From: Actinomycetes bacterium | Lineage (GTDB): Bacteria > Actinomycetota > Acidimicrobiia > Acidimicrobiales > RAAP-2 | DNA length: 31,113 nt | Assembly (NCBI GenBank): GCA_021807655.1 | Contig: JAKBCT010000006.1 | Span: forward strand, 1,753-32,865 | Direction: 5' to 3' | In this document: piece after piece, positions 7,370 through 16,025 of the stretch | How positions within the stretch are numbered: the stretch's first letter is position 1 | Layout of the letters: every line of letters begins with the position of its first letter | Program-made: the position numbers and the translations under genes | Notes under the pieces: model-generated | What the model saw: only the letters and a program-made list of their open reading frames with translations | Told to the model about the DNA's origin: nothing | Databases searched by the model: none

Positions 7370-8520
7370 AGCAGCGCCAATTCCGCAATGCGTCGTTCCG
7401 CGTCAACCGTCACGAGTCGGAACGTTCGCCGGTCGCCGCGCTTGAGCACGTCGCGCGCCCGCGCTGGCGCAGGGTCTCCGAGCAACGTTGTTGGCGCGTA
7501 GCACTGCACGGTCTCGCCCTTGAACGACACCGAGATCACCGCGCCGTGGGACGTAAAGGTCGTCACCTCGCCTTCGAACCGGGCGCCGATGCGGAACGCG
7601 GAACGGAACTTGGCGAAGGTCGCCTCCGGATTCACGGGTTGGCGGCCGCGCCGCAGCGCCACCACCGGTGGCGGCGCGGGCACGGGTGGAGTTGGGGGTT
7701 CGGCGGGGGCGCTCGCTGCTCGGCGCGGGGACCGCGTGGTCTTCTTGGTTTCGGAGCTCTCGCGCGAGGTCGTTCGGCGCGTGGTGCGCGGTCGTTCGGC
7801 GTCGCCGAGCGCGCCCACGTCCGGCGATGGTGGCGCACCGACCCTCTTAGCCGCTGGCGTCGTGGTTCGCGCAGTGCGCTTGGTCGCCGCCGTCGGTGGT
7901 GAGGTCGATTCCGGTGCGTTCACGGCAGTGCGTTTGGGCGACCGGGCTTCTTTCACGGCCGCCTTCTTCACCGGCGCCGCCTTGGCCGACGCGGACGACT
8001 TCTTCGCCGGCGTGATGGTGGTACCAATGGCCGGTGCCGCACCGTCGGGCAGCAAGACGGCGAGCTTCTTCGCCGTTCGCACGCTCTTGGCACCGCGCAC
8101 CGGCAGCCGTGGCGTGAAGACCCATCCAACCCCGGGGACCGGCTTGCCACCAATGAGTCGGCCCTCGTCAAAGAGCCAGGGGTACACCGTATGGAATTCT
8201 TGGAAGGAGTCGTTGCTGAGGACCACGCCGCTGATCCGGTCGGCGATCTTCAAGATGAAGGCGTCACCGCGACCGATTGCCCCGGCGGGGGGCGTCACGA
8301 TCGTCCCGTCCAGCTCACGTTCCCTGAACCGAGCTCGCTCGCCGACCGCCACGCGATGACCGAAACTGGCGTCGACCACCACGATGACCTCGGCGCGGGG
8401 GTTCTCCTCGCCAAAGGCCTTGAGCGCGTCGTCCAACTGGCTGAGGCTCGGATCCGAACGCCCTTCGGTCGCGAGATTCGACCCGTCAACCACCACGCGC
8501 AGGCGGGGTCGGGCGCTCAC
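7366..8520 (-). CDS. NYN-domain ribonuclease-like protein with basic linker and S1-like RNA-binding end
   Basis: A 384-residue protein in three parts. Residues 1-160 look like the Zc3h12a/NYN (PIN-like) ribonuclease fold. The acidic metal-binding pattern is present: Asp12 and Asn15 in VVDGSN, Asp50 in VVVDASF, Asp86 in GRGDAF and Asp104 in LSNDSFQEF. Residues about 165-300 are a low-complexity linker rich in Lys, Arg, Ala, Thr and Pro. The last 75 or so residues (from FRIGARFEGEVTTFTSHGAVISV) resemble an S1-type beta barrel. The layout suggests an RNA-binding endonuclease or RNA processing factor acting in the cytoplasm; nuclease activity is inferred from the fold only. It sits between kgd and the FabZ-like gene with 4-base overlaps on both sides. 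I do not recognise a named orthologue. Confidence 0.75.
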   Translation of the reverse strand: MSARPRLRVVVDGSNLATEGRSDPSLSQLDDALKAFGEENPRAEVIVVVDASFGHRVAVGERARFRERELDGTIVTPPAGAIGRGDAFILKIADRISGVVLSNDSFQEFHTVYPWLFDEGRLIGGKPVPGVGWVFTPRLPVRGAKSVRTAKKLAVLLPDGAAPAIGTTITPAKKSSASAKAAPVKKAAVKEARSPKRTAVNAPESTSPPTAATKRTARTTTPAAKRVGAPPSPDVGALGDAERPRTTRRTTSRESSETKKTTRSPRRAASAPAEPPTPPVPAPPPVVALRRGRQPVNPEATFAKFRSAFRIGARFEGEVTTFTSHGAVISVSFKGETVQCYAPTTLLGDPAPARARDVLKRGDRRTFRLVTVDAERRIAELALL

Positions 8521-11500
8521 CCGATCGCTCGAGTCATCAGATCGACCTGTTCAGCCGCGTGGATGAGCGAGCTGCCCGTGGCCGGACTGGCCGACTCGGC
8601 CCGGGCCACGTGGCGCACGGCAACGTCGCGCAGCCAGCGGTGGACCTGGTGATGCACGAAGGGCCACGGACCCATATTCTCTGGTTCCTCCTGGAGCCAC
8701 ACGACCTCGCTGGCGTGCGGATAGGACGCGAGGACGGCATCGATGCTGTCGTGGGGCCACGGGTACAGCTGCTCGACGCGCACCACCGCGACGTTCGTCG
8801 CACCGATCTGGGTACGGCGGGCGAGCGCCTCGTGGGCCACCTTGCCCGAGCAGAAGACGACGCGGGTCACGAGATCACGATCAGCGCTGGGGTCGTCGAG
8901 GACGACTCGAAACGAGCCGTGCTCGAAGTCGCTGAGCGGCGATCGGGTCTGGGCGGCTCGCAACATTGACTTCGGCGTGAAGACGACGAGCGGCGAGATC
9001 GTCTCGCGAACCACCTGGCTGCGCAGCAGGTGAAAGTACTGCGCGGCGCTCGACGGCTGGGCCACGCGCAGGTTGTTGCGCGCGCACAGCGACAAGAAGC
9101 GTTCGATGCGGCCACTCGAGTGCTCGGGACCCTGACCTTCGTAGCCGTGGGGTAACAGCATGACGAGGCTCGCGCGTTGACCCCATTTGTCTTCCGCGGC
9201 CACCAGGAAATTGTCAATGATGATCTCCGCGCCGTTGACGAAGTCGCCGAATTGCGCCTCCCACGCCACGAGTGACCGATTTGACTCGACCGAATAGCCG
9301 TACTCGAAACCCAACGCCGCGTACTCGCTCAAGAAGGAGTCGCGCACGGTGAAGAACCCGGGTGCGTCAAGGTTCGACAGCGGCACGTATTCGGTGCCGT
9401 TTTCGAAGTCGACGAGCGCGGCGTGACGATGCGAGAACGTCCCGCGTCTCGAATCTTGACCGATGAGACGAACGTTCGTGCCGTCGTGGACCAGCGAGCC
9501 GATCGCCAACGCCTCACCGAGCGCCCAGTCAACCTCACCCGAATCGAGCAGCGCCCGCCGCTGGACGAACTGGCGTTCGAGTTTCGGGTGAACCGTGAAA
9601 CCCGGGGGCGCCGTCATCGTCGCCGCGGCGATGCTCACCAAGCGCTCGAGCGCCACGCCGGTTTCCGGTGCCGGGGCGTCAGCGGCGACGTCGGCCATCG
9701 GCACGCCGTGCAGTTCGGGGACCGGAACCGTTCGCACCTCGTCGAGGACGCCCTGGAGGCGAGCGTTGAATTCGTCGAGCGCGGTCTCGGCCTCGGCCAA
9801 CGAGATGTCACCTCGACGAACCAGGGTCTCGGTGTAGATCTTGCGTACCGAACGCATCTGGTCGATGATCTTGTACATCTGAGGTTGGGTGTAGCTCGGA
9901 TCGTCGCCTTCGTTGTGGCCGTGACGCCGATAACAGACGATATCGATGACCACGTCGCGTTGAAAGGTCTGTCGATAGTCGAAGGCCAACCGTGCCGCGC
10001 GGGCGCAGGCCTCCGGATCGTCCCCGTTGACGTGGAAAATTGGCGCCTGGATCATCTTGGCAACGTCCGTTGGGTAGACACTGGAGCGAGCAGACTCCGG
10101 CGCCGTCGTGAAGCCCACCTGATTGTTGATGACGATGTGAATCGAGCCACCCACGTGATAACCCGAGAGCTGTGAGAGATTGAGCGTCTCGGCGACCACG
10201 CCCTGACCGGCGAACGCCGCGTCGCCGTGAATCAGAATGGGGAGATACGGGTAGCGCTCGACCGCCGCGTTCGGCGCCGTACCATCGCCAGGGCGCACGA
10301 CCCGATCCTGTTTCGCACGCACGACACCCTCGACGACGGGACTCACCGCCTCCAGGTGGGACGGATTGGACGCCATCGACACGTCGATCCTTGACCCGCG
10401 GTGGCTGGTGTAGGACCCCGACGCACCCTTGTGATATTTGACGTCGCCGCTGCCCTGCACGCTCTCGGGGTCGAGGTTCCCCTCAAACTCCGAGAAGATA
10501 TCGCTGTACGACTTTCCCACGACGTTGGCCAAGACATTGAGACGACCTCGGTGAGCCATGCCAATGACTGCTTCGCGCACGTCCTCGTCGGCGGCGGCGT
10601 CGAGAATCGCTCGCAACGCGACGATGGTGGATTCGGCACCTTCGAGGCCGAAACGCTTTTGACCAACGTAACGAGAGTGCAGAAATCGCTCGAAGACCTC
10701 CGCTTCATTCAGTGCCGCCAGGATGCGTCGCTGGTCCTCTAACGACGTCGATACCGCGACGCCTTCCACGCGAGCCTGGATCCAGCGCTTCTGCGCGGGG
10801 TCCATGATGTGGCCGTACTCAATGCCGACCGTGCGACAGTACGCCTCACGAAGAATGGCGAGAATTTCCTCGAGGGTTGCCTCGTCGCGGCCGGCGAGTC
10901 CGCCGGTGATGAAGCGCCGGGGCAGGTCCCAGATGGTCAGGCCGTACGACGAGGGCTCAAGTTCGGCGTGCACCGGTGGCGCCTCGCTGTGCAGCGGATC
11001 CAGGTGGGCGTACAAGTGTCCGCGCACGCGGAACATGTTGATCAGCTCCTGGACGCGAATCTGCTTGAGGATCCGCTCCCCGTCGTCGTCGCCCAGGGCC
11101 GCATTACGATCCTTCGACCACCGCGCCGGTTCGTACGGGATGCCGAGGGAACTGAAGACGTCATCGTAGAACTCGTGGCCACCCGTGAGGCACTCGGCCA
11201 CGTACTTCAAGAACAGACCCGACTCGGCGCCTTGAATGATTCGGTGGTCGTAGGTCGACGTCATCGTCATTACTTTGCCAACGCCCAATTGCGCCAAGAT
11301 GCGCTCGTCGGCGGCCTCGAATCCAGCGGGCCACATCAGGGCCCCGACCCCGATAATGGCCCCTTGGCCCGCCATCAAGCGCGGCACCGACTGCACCGTA
11401 CCGAGCGTGCCGGGGTTGGTGAGTGACACCGACGCGCCCACGAAGTCGTCGGCGCCCACCGCACCCGCGTGAACTTTTCGTACGAGGTCCTCGTAGGCCA

Positions 11501-12110
11501 AGAGGAAATCTCGGAAGGCCATGGCGTCAGCGTCACGAATCACCGGCACCATCAGATTTCGCGAACCGTCACTCTTCTCAACGTCGACGGCTAAACCGAG
11601 CCCCACGCGCTCGTGTCGCACGACGCCGGGCGTGCCCTTCTGGTCTACGGCATCGACGAAGGTAGCGTTCATCGCGGGTACGGCGCGCAACCCCTTCACG
11701 ATGGCGAAGGCGATGAGGTGCGTGAACGAAACCTTCGCCCCGCTGGAGCGACGCAGCGCGTCATTGAGCGCCGCCCGATTGATCTCGAGCAAGCGGGCCG
11801 AAACCGTTCGCACGCTGGTCGCGGTGGGAATGGCGAGGCTGGCGGTCATATTGGTAACGATTCGCGCCGCCGAGCCACGCAGCGGTGACGCGGCCTCGGT
11901 GACCACCGCCGTGGCCACGGGCGGTGGCGGCGTCGACGTGGCGACAACGGGAACCGCCGAACGCTGATAGTCCACGAAGAATTCGCGCCAACTCGCCGAC
12001 ACGGACTCCGGGTCGCTCAGGTAGTGCTCGTACATGTCATCGACGAGCCACGCGTTGGGTCCAAAAGATCCCTTGAGCGGCCCCGAAGTACCAGAGGGTG
12101 TCGTCGTCAC
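8517..12110 (-). CDS. kgd: Multifunctional 2-oxoglutarate enzyme Kgd (E1/E2 fusion)
   Basis: One chain carries both E1 (2-oxoglutarate dehydrogenase/decarboxylase, ThDP) and an E2-type succinyltransferase domain, the actinobacterial form of the TCA-cycle enzyme. Order from the N-terminus: a short OGDH N-terminal segment (FGPNAWLVDDMYEHYL), a linker of Val/Ala/Pro, an E2 catalytic domain ending in TYDHRIIQGAESG (near residue 287), then the E1 part with GMAHRGRLNVL (about 518), HGDAAFAGQGVVAETLNLSQL (about 635) and INNQVGFTT, and the C-terminal transketolase-like region. The length of about 1197 residues fits Kgd. There is no lipoyl domain, as is normal for this family. I chose the GTG at 12110, six bases after TAGGCT; the GTG at 12113 is an in-frame alternative adding one residue. 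First gene of a four-gene operon. Confidence 0.95.
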   Translation of the reverse strand: MTTTPSGTSGPLKGSFGPNAWLVDDMYEHYLSDPESVSASWREFFVDYQRSAVPVVATSTPPPPVATAVVTEAASPLRGSAARIVTNMTASLAIPTATSVRTVSARLLEINRAALNDALRRSSGAKVSFTHLIAFAIVKGLRAVPAMNATFVDAVDQKGTPGVVRHERVGLGLAVDVEKSDGSRNLMVPVIRDADAMAFRDFLLAYEDLVRKVHAGAVGADDFVGASVSLTNPGTLGTVQSVPRLMAGQGAIIGVGALMWPAGFEAADERILAQLGVGKVMTMTSTYDHRIIQGAESGLFLKYVAECLTGGHEFYDDVFSSLGIPYEPARWSKDRNAALGDDDGERILKQIRVQELINMFRVRGHLYAHLDPLHSEAPPVHAELEPSSYGLTIWDLPRRFITGGLAGRDEATLEEILAILREAYCRTVGIEYGHIMDPAQKRWIQARVEGVAVSTSLEDQRRILAALNEAEVFERFLHSRYVGQKRFGLEGAESTIVALRAILDAAADEDVREAVIGMAHRGRLNVLANVVGKSYSDIFSEFEGNLDPESVQGSGDVKYHKGASGSYTSHRGSRIDVSMASNPSHLEAVSPVVEGVVRAKQDRVVRPGDGTAPNAAVERYPYLPILIHGDAAFAGQGVVAETLNLSQLSGYHVGGSIHIVINNQVGFTTAPESARSSVYPTDVAKMIQAPIFHVNGDDPEACARAARLAFDYRQTFQRDVVIDIVCYRRHGHNEGDDPSYTQPQMYKIIDQMRSVRKIYTETLVRRGDISLAEAETALDEFNARLQGVLDEVRTVPVPELHGVPMADVAADAPAPETGVALERLVSIAAATMTAPPGFTVHPKLERQFVQRRALLDSGEVDWALGEALAIGSLVHDGTNVRLIGQDSRRGTFSHRHAALVDFENGTEYVPLSNLDAPGFFTVRDSFLSEYAALGFEYGYSVESNRSLVAWEAQFGDFVNGAEIIIDNFLVAAEDKWGQRASLVMLLPHGYEGQGPEHSSGRIERFLSLCARNNLRVAQPSSAAQYFHLLRSQVVRETISPLVVFTPKSMLRAAQTRSPLSDFEHGSFRVVLDDPSADRDLVTRVVFCSGKVAHEALARRTQIGATNVAVVRVEQLYPWPHDSIDAVLASYPHASEVVWLQEEPENMGPWPFVHHQVHRWLRDVAVRHVARAESASPATGSSLIHAAEQVDLMTRAIG

Positions 12111-12116
12111 CACACC

Positions 12117-12122
12117 AGCCTA
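12117..12122 (-). promoter_or_regulatory. -10 element of leaderless kgd transcript
   Basis: TAGGCT on the minus strand is followed by six bases and the GTG at 12110. This spacing supports the second of two adjacent GTG codons as the kgd start. Confidence 0.55.
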
Positions 12123-12206
12123 ACGGGACCAGAAATTCTGTTTCGGATGAGATGGGCTCGCCGCTGCGCGACGGCCGAGTCGACATCACCGCCGCACGGG
12201 CGCCAG

Positions 12207-12212
12207 TAGATT
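12207..12212 (+). promoter_or_regulatory. -10 element of leaderless alpha/beta hydrolase transcript
   Basis: TAGATT is followed by six bases and the ATG at 12219. There is no Shine-Dalgarno sequence before the ATG. Confidence 0.5.
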
Positions 12213-12218
12213 GCCCTC

Positions 12219-13022
12219 ATGGTCCCCTCGTCCTCAGCACCGCCGAACGGCTTGCGCAGCGTGGGATCACCCGTCACCGGTCTCGCGGTGTTCGAACGCC
12301 GGGTGCCAGAACCACGCGCCACCATCGTCTGCGTCCACGGGGGGCTCGATCGGGCGGGATCCTTCGCTCGCCTCGCCCGTCGCCTCGAGCACTTTGACAT
12401 CGTTGCCTACGACCGCCGTGGCTACCAGGGCTCGAGACAGTTGGGGCCATCGAACTTTGGCCAACACGTCGAGGATCTGGTCGCGCTGGCGCGTCGGGAG
12501 TCAAGTCCGGTCATGGTGTTCGGTCATAGCTTCGGTGGCCTGGTGGCGCTCGGGGCCGCTAGGGCCGATCCCGACCACGTGTGCCAGCTCGTCGTGTACG
12601 AAGCGCCCCTTAACTGGGTTCTCGAACGCGATGGCGTACCGCCGTCAATCGGCGTCGACCCGGCGAAGGAAGCCGAGCTCTTTTTCAAGCGCATGGTGTC
12701 CCCGGCGGTATGGGAGCGGCTCAGTCCCGCCGAGCGAGAATCGCGCCGTCTCGACGGTCCGGCCCTCGTCGCCGACCTCGCGATCGTGCGCAGCGAGATA
12801 CCCTTCGACGTGGCCAGCATCCGCGTGCCGACGCTCTACGCCTACGGCGAGTGGGAACGCACACCGTACTACCGATCGCTCACCGAACGCCTTAGTGCGT
12901 TGAATCCACTGATCGAGGGCGTTGCGCTCGCCGCGGCACGCCACGGCGCTCACTTAAGCCATCCCGATCTCGTGAGCGAGTTGCTGGGTCAAGCGTGGGG
13001 GTCTCGGTGCGCGTCGGCCTGA
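12219..13022 (+). CDS. Alpha/beta hydrolase
   Basis: A 267-residue alpha/beta-fold hydrolase with unknown substrate. The oxyanion segment CVHGG (38-42), the nucleophile elbow GHSFGG (Ser104) and a C-terminal histidine in RHGAHLSHPD (His245 or His248) are readable. The usual acid position after strand 7 appears as YAYGEWE, so the acid is probably Glu rather than Asp. No signal peptide is seen. The ATG start is set by the leaderless spacing to TAGATT. The gene is divergent from kgd (108 bases between starts) and overlaps the following TIGR01777 epimerase by 28 bases, so the two are co-transcribed. It is not obviously a duplicate of the hydrolase at 779-1537, since outside the catalytic motifs the sequences look unrelated. 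Confidence 0.82.
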   Translation: MVPSSSAPPNGLRSVGSPVTGLAVFERRVPEPRATIVCVHGGLDRAGSFARLARRLEHFDIVAYDRRGYQGSRQLGPSNFGQHVEDLVALARRESSPVMVFGHSFGGLVALGAARADPDHVCQLVVYEAPLNWVLERDGVPPSIGVDPAKEAELFFKRMVSPAVWERLSPAERESRRLDGPALVADLAIVRSEIPFDVASIRVPTLYAYGEWERTPYYRSLTERLSALNPLIEGVALAAARHGAHLSHPDLVSELLGQAWGSRCASA

Positions 13023-13918
13023 CCGGTTCGTCGGGACTCATCGGTCGAGCGGTGGCCAACGCGCTGCGCGAGCGTGGCGACGGCGTGGTGCGCTTCATAC
13101 GTCCCACCACTGGCGCGTCATCGGGTGAGACGGTGCGCTGGGACCCCGCCAACGGACGACTCGACGAAGCCGACCTCCACCGCGTCGGCGGCCTGGACGC
13201 CGTGATCAACCTCGCCGGCGCCGGCATCGGCGATCACCGCTGGTCGGCGCAGCGTAAGGCCGTCATCCTCGACTCGCGTGTCGCCTCGACGACGCTGCTC
13301 GTCGAGGCCATCGGCGCCATGGCGAGCGGGGTCCGTATGGTCGTGAGCGGCTCCGCCGTCGGCGTCTACGGTTCGCGTGGTGACGAGATCCTCGACGAGA
13401 CCTCGACACCGGGTACCGATTTTCTCGCCGACGTCTGTCAGCGCTGGGAGGCCGCGGCCCAGCCGGTTTCGCGCTTGGGAACCGAGTTGGCACTCGTGCG
13501 CACGGGAATCGTGATGAGTTCATTGGGCGGGGCGCTTCGCCGACAGTTACCGATTTTTCGCTGGGGACTTGGTGGCGTACTCGGCGACGGCACGCAGTGG
13601 ATCAGTTCGATCGCGCTCGCCGATGAGGTACGCGCCATCTTGTGGATCCTCGACCACGGCCTCACCGGGCCCCACAACGTGGTTGGCCCCGAGCCAGCCA
13701 CGAATCGTCAGTTCACCAAGGCGCTCGGCGCGGCGCTGCACCGTCCAACCATCGTCCCGGTGCCGGCGTTCGCACTTTCGCTGGCGCTGGGCGCGCCGTT
13801 GGCCCACGGCGCGGTACTGGCCAGTCAACGCGTCGTTCCGAATCGACTGCTCGCGAGCGGATTCGAATACACGTACCCAGACCTACGAAGTACCATCACC
13901 GCCGCGATCGGCGCGTAG
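12995..13918 (+). CDS. TIGR01777-family NAD-dependent epimerase (SDR fold)
   Basis: An atypical short-chain dehydrogenase/epimerase of the TIGR01777 (YfcH-like) family, 307 residues, probably cytoplasmic. The nucleotide-binding motif TGSSGLIG is at 10-17, followed by the family features VRWDP, DAVINLAGAGIGDHRWSAQRKAVILDSRV and SGSAVGVYGSRGDEILDE. The C-terminal part has the family NVVGPEPATNRQF and LLASGFEYTYPDL. The biological substrate of this family is not established. Its GTG start lies inside the end of the preceding hydrolase gene (28-base overlap); a later in-frame GTG at 13007 is also possible and would keep the Rossmann motif intact. A small hairpin follows 34 bases after the stop. 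Confidence 0.9.
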   Translation: MGVSVRVGLTGSSGLIGRAVANALRERGDGVVRFIRPTTGASSGETVRWDPANGRLDEADLHRVGGLDAVINLAGAGIGDHRWSAQRKAVILDSRVASTTLLVEAIGAMASGVRMVVSGSAVGVYGSRGDEILDETSTPGTDFLADVCQRWEAAAQPVSRLGTELALVRTGIVMSSLGGALRRQLPIFRWGLGGVLGDGTQWISSIALADEVRAILWILDHGLTGPHNVVGPEPATNRQFTKALGAALHRPTIVPVPAFALSLALGAPLAHGAVLASQRVVPNRLLASGFEYTYPDLRSTITAAIGA

Positions 13919-13952
13919 TCTCCCATACCCCGATCGGCGCTGTGGTAGCACC

Positions 13953-13971
13953 TTCACCCGTGGCGGGTGAA
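13953..13971 (+). terminator. Possible Rho-independent terminator after the epimerase gene
   Basis: A perfect 8-base stem (TTCACCCG/CGGGTGAA) with a TGG loop is followed by an A/T-rich tract (AATTATTACGTTT). The T run is interrupted, so this is a weak or partial terminator. Confidence 0.5.
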
Positions 13972-14120
13972 AATTATTACGTTTCATTTAGTTTAATTTC
14001 ATGTGGCGATGAACTTGTCCGAGTGCCTACTGGCCGGTACAGTGGCGAAGAGCCCTTCAACGGTGATGGGTAAGCAAAATGATTGTGTCCACTTTGGTGG
14101 CACTGGGAGGCAAGTCAATT
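13972..14120 (+). promoter_or_regulatory. A/T-rich leader and promoter region of the first binding-protein gene
   Basis: This stretch is far more A/T-rich at its start than its surroundings. TAGTTT at 13989-13994 is a candidate -10, giving a transcript start near 14001 and a 5' leader of about 120 bases. GGGAGG at 14105-14110 is a good Shine-Dalgarno sequence ten bases before the ATG at 14121 and decides that start over the upstream in-frame ATG at 14079. Confidence 0.45.
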
Positions 14121-15944
14121 ATGCAATTAGGGCGCAAGCTACGGCTCGCGATGACCGTTGGCGCAGTGGCCAGCTCGTTATCGTTGGGGCTGATCGCTCC
14201 GACCGTGAGTGGGGCTAGCGCCCCCTCAGGGACAATTACCTTCGCGGAGGCCCCGAACGGCATTCCGGCATACATCTTTCCCTTCTATCCACCCAATGAG
14301 TGTCTGACCACGAACACCTCCCTCTTCCAAGAGATGATGTTCCGGCCGCTTTACTGGTTTGGCGTCGGGAACAACACGCTGCTTGCCCCGAAGCTCTCGA
14401 CGGGAAACTTGCCGAAGTACTCGGACGGCAACCGGACCGTCACGATCACCATGAAGGGCTGGAAGTTCGCGGACGGCCAGACCGTCAACGCAGAGTCCGT
14501 CATGTTCTTCCTCAACATGTACAAGGCAGTCCCGACGGGCTTTTGCACCTACACCCCGGGGTTGGGTATTCCTGACCAGATCGCCAACGCCCACGGATCA
14601 GGTAACACCGTCGTGATCAACCTGAAGTCGGCGGTGAGTCCCCTCTGGTTCACCTACAACCAGTTGGCGACCATTACGCCGATGCCGAACTCTTGGGACC
14701 GTACGAGTGCGACGCACACATCAAACTGCGCCTCGGGCGCGTTCGGTGCGGCTTCCACGATCGCCGCGTGCAAGGGCGTCCAGAACTACCTGAACAACCT
14801 CGGTCAGAACGTCTCGAGCTTCACCGGCAAGATGTGGCAGAGCGGCGTGGACGGTCCGTGGCGCTTAACGCGCATCGACAACTTGGGTAACGCGACCCTC
14901 GTGCCCAACAATAAGTACTCGGGCCCCCAGAAGGCCCAGGTCGCCGTGTTCAAGATGATCGCCTTCACCACGGCGCAGGCCGAGGAGAACCAGCTCCAGG
15001 CGGGCAACATCGACGTCGGCTTCGTCGACCCGACCATCTTGACGGCACCGGCACCGGCGCCCGGCAAGGCCGGCCCGAACTGGGGTCAGCTGAGCACTCG
15101 CTACAACTTGACGACTGGCGGTACCTTCGCGAACAACTACATGAACGTGAACTTCCAGGACAGCCCTGGCTCTAAGTTCTTGGATCAGTTGTACGTTCGT
15201 CAAGCGTTGGAAATGTCAATTGACCAGGTTGGCATTATCAAGAACGCCTTCAAGAACTACGCGGTGCCAACGTGGTCGTCGTTGCCACCCAGCATCTCGA
15301 AGGCGCTCTCGGGCCCGATCGCGAACCCGTACCCGTTCAACTTGGGTAAGGCCGAGACGACGCTCACGAGCCACGGTTGGACCAAGCAGAGTGGACAGTT
15401 GGTGTGCACCAGCGCGGGAACTGGCAGCAACCAGTGCGGTGCGGGCATCTCCAACGGTGACAAGCTGGCACTCAACATCGAGTGGGTGTCGGGCTCGCCG
15501 TCCGAGGACATCATGATGAACGCCATCGTCGCCGACTGGTCCAGCCTCGGCATCAACGTGAGCCACACCGAAAGCACGTTCAACAACACCGCCGGATCGT
15601 GCCCCGCGGCTTACAACTCGTCAACGACCTTCGACATCTGCAACTGGGGTGGCGGCTGGCTGTACGCACCGGACTACCTGCCGACGGGTGAACCGCTGTA
15701 CTTGCCGGGTGCCGGATCCAACAGTGGTCTGTACTCGAGTCCGACCATGACGAAGCTGATCCTGCAAACGATTCACCAGAACGTCAAGCTGACGGCGTAC
15801 GGGAACTACACGGCGACCGATCTCCCCGTGCTGTGGGACCCGCTGGAGTACTCGACGGGCGAAGTGATCAAGACGCTGAAGAGCAGCATCGGCTGGGGCA
15901 ATGCCCTGGACAACCTGACTCCCGAGTACTGGCACTTCGGGTAG
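14121..15944 (+). CDS. ABC transporter substrate-binding protein, peptide type (family 5), first paralogue
   Basis: A 607-residue extracytoplasmic binding protein of the DppA/OppA class (SBP_bac_5), which captures peptides or similar ligands for the DppBC-type permeases downstream. The N-terminus is a classical Sec signal peptide (basic MQLGRKLRLAM, hydrophobic core, cleavage probably near VSGA). No lipobox cysteine is present, so lipid anchoring is not evident. Family features include MMFRPLYW, VTITMKGWKFADGQTV and a QALEMSIDQ helix. Eight cysteines are conserved with the second paralogue at 18599-20383, pointing to disulfides after export. The protein ends with LTPEYWHFG, also shared in part. 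The gene stands alone between an A/T-rich promoter region and a very strong hairpin, so it is probably expressed separately and more strongly than the permeases, which is usual for binding proteins. Confidence 0.9.
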   Translation: MQLGRKLRLAMTVGAVASSLSLGLIAPTVSGASAPSGTITFAEAPNGIPAYIFPFYPPNECLTTNTSLFQEMMFRPLYWFGVGNNTLLAPKLSTGNLPKYSDGNRTVTITMKGWKFADGQTVNAESVMFFLNMYKAVPTGFCTYTPGLGIPDQIANAHGSGNTVVINLKSAVSPLWFTYNQLATITPMPNSWDRTSATHTSNCASGAFGAASTIAACKGVQNYLNNLGQNVSSFTGKMWQSGVDGPWRLTRIDNLGNATLVPNNKYSGPQKAQVAVFKMIAFTTAQAEENQLQAGNIDVGFVDPTILTAPAPAPGKAGPNWGQLSTRYNLTTGGTFANNYMNVNFQDSPGSKFLDQLYVRQALEMSIDQVGIIKNAFKNYAVPTWSSLPPSISKALSGPIANPYPFNLGKAETTLTSHGWTKQSGQLVCTSAGTGSNQCGAGISNGDKLALNIEWVSGSPSEDIMMNAIVADWSSLGINVSHTESTFNNTAGSCPAAYNSSTTFDICNWGGGWLYAPDYLPTGEPLYLPGAGSNSGLYSSPTMTKLILQTIHQNVKLTAYGNYTATDLPVLWDPLEYSTGEVIKTLKSSIGWGNALDNLTPEYWHFG

Positions 15945-15976
15945 GACCGGGTCACTACGTAGCCTTGCTACGGAGC

Positions 15977-16025
15977 GTGACAAAAGAAGAAGGGGGCCGC
16001 GGAGGCCCCCTTCTTCTTTTGTCAC
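15977..16025. terminator. Strong, probably bidirectional Rho-independent terminator
   Basis: A perfect 22-base inverted repeat (15977-15998 and 16004-16025) with a five-base loop GCGGA. The arms hold a run of five G/C pairs next to A-rich and T-rich tracts, so either strand could terminate. A smaller perfect hairpin (CGTAGC/GCTACG, 15958-15972) precedes it. It starts 32 bases after the stop of the first binding-protein gene. Confidence 0.85.

Noticed and set aside
14079..14120. Upstream in-frame ATG of the first binding-protein gene
   Set aside because: It has no Shine-Dalgarno sequence and would put 14 extra residues before a normal signal peptide. The ATG at 14121 has GGGAGG ten bases upstream.
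14003..14218. Plus-strand 71-codon frame overlapping the first binding-protein start
   Set aside because: It starts eight bases after TAGTTT, but it overlaps the signal peptide region out of frame and has no domain. The binding-protein frame explains the coding signal.
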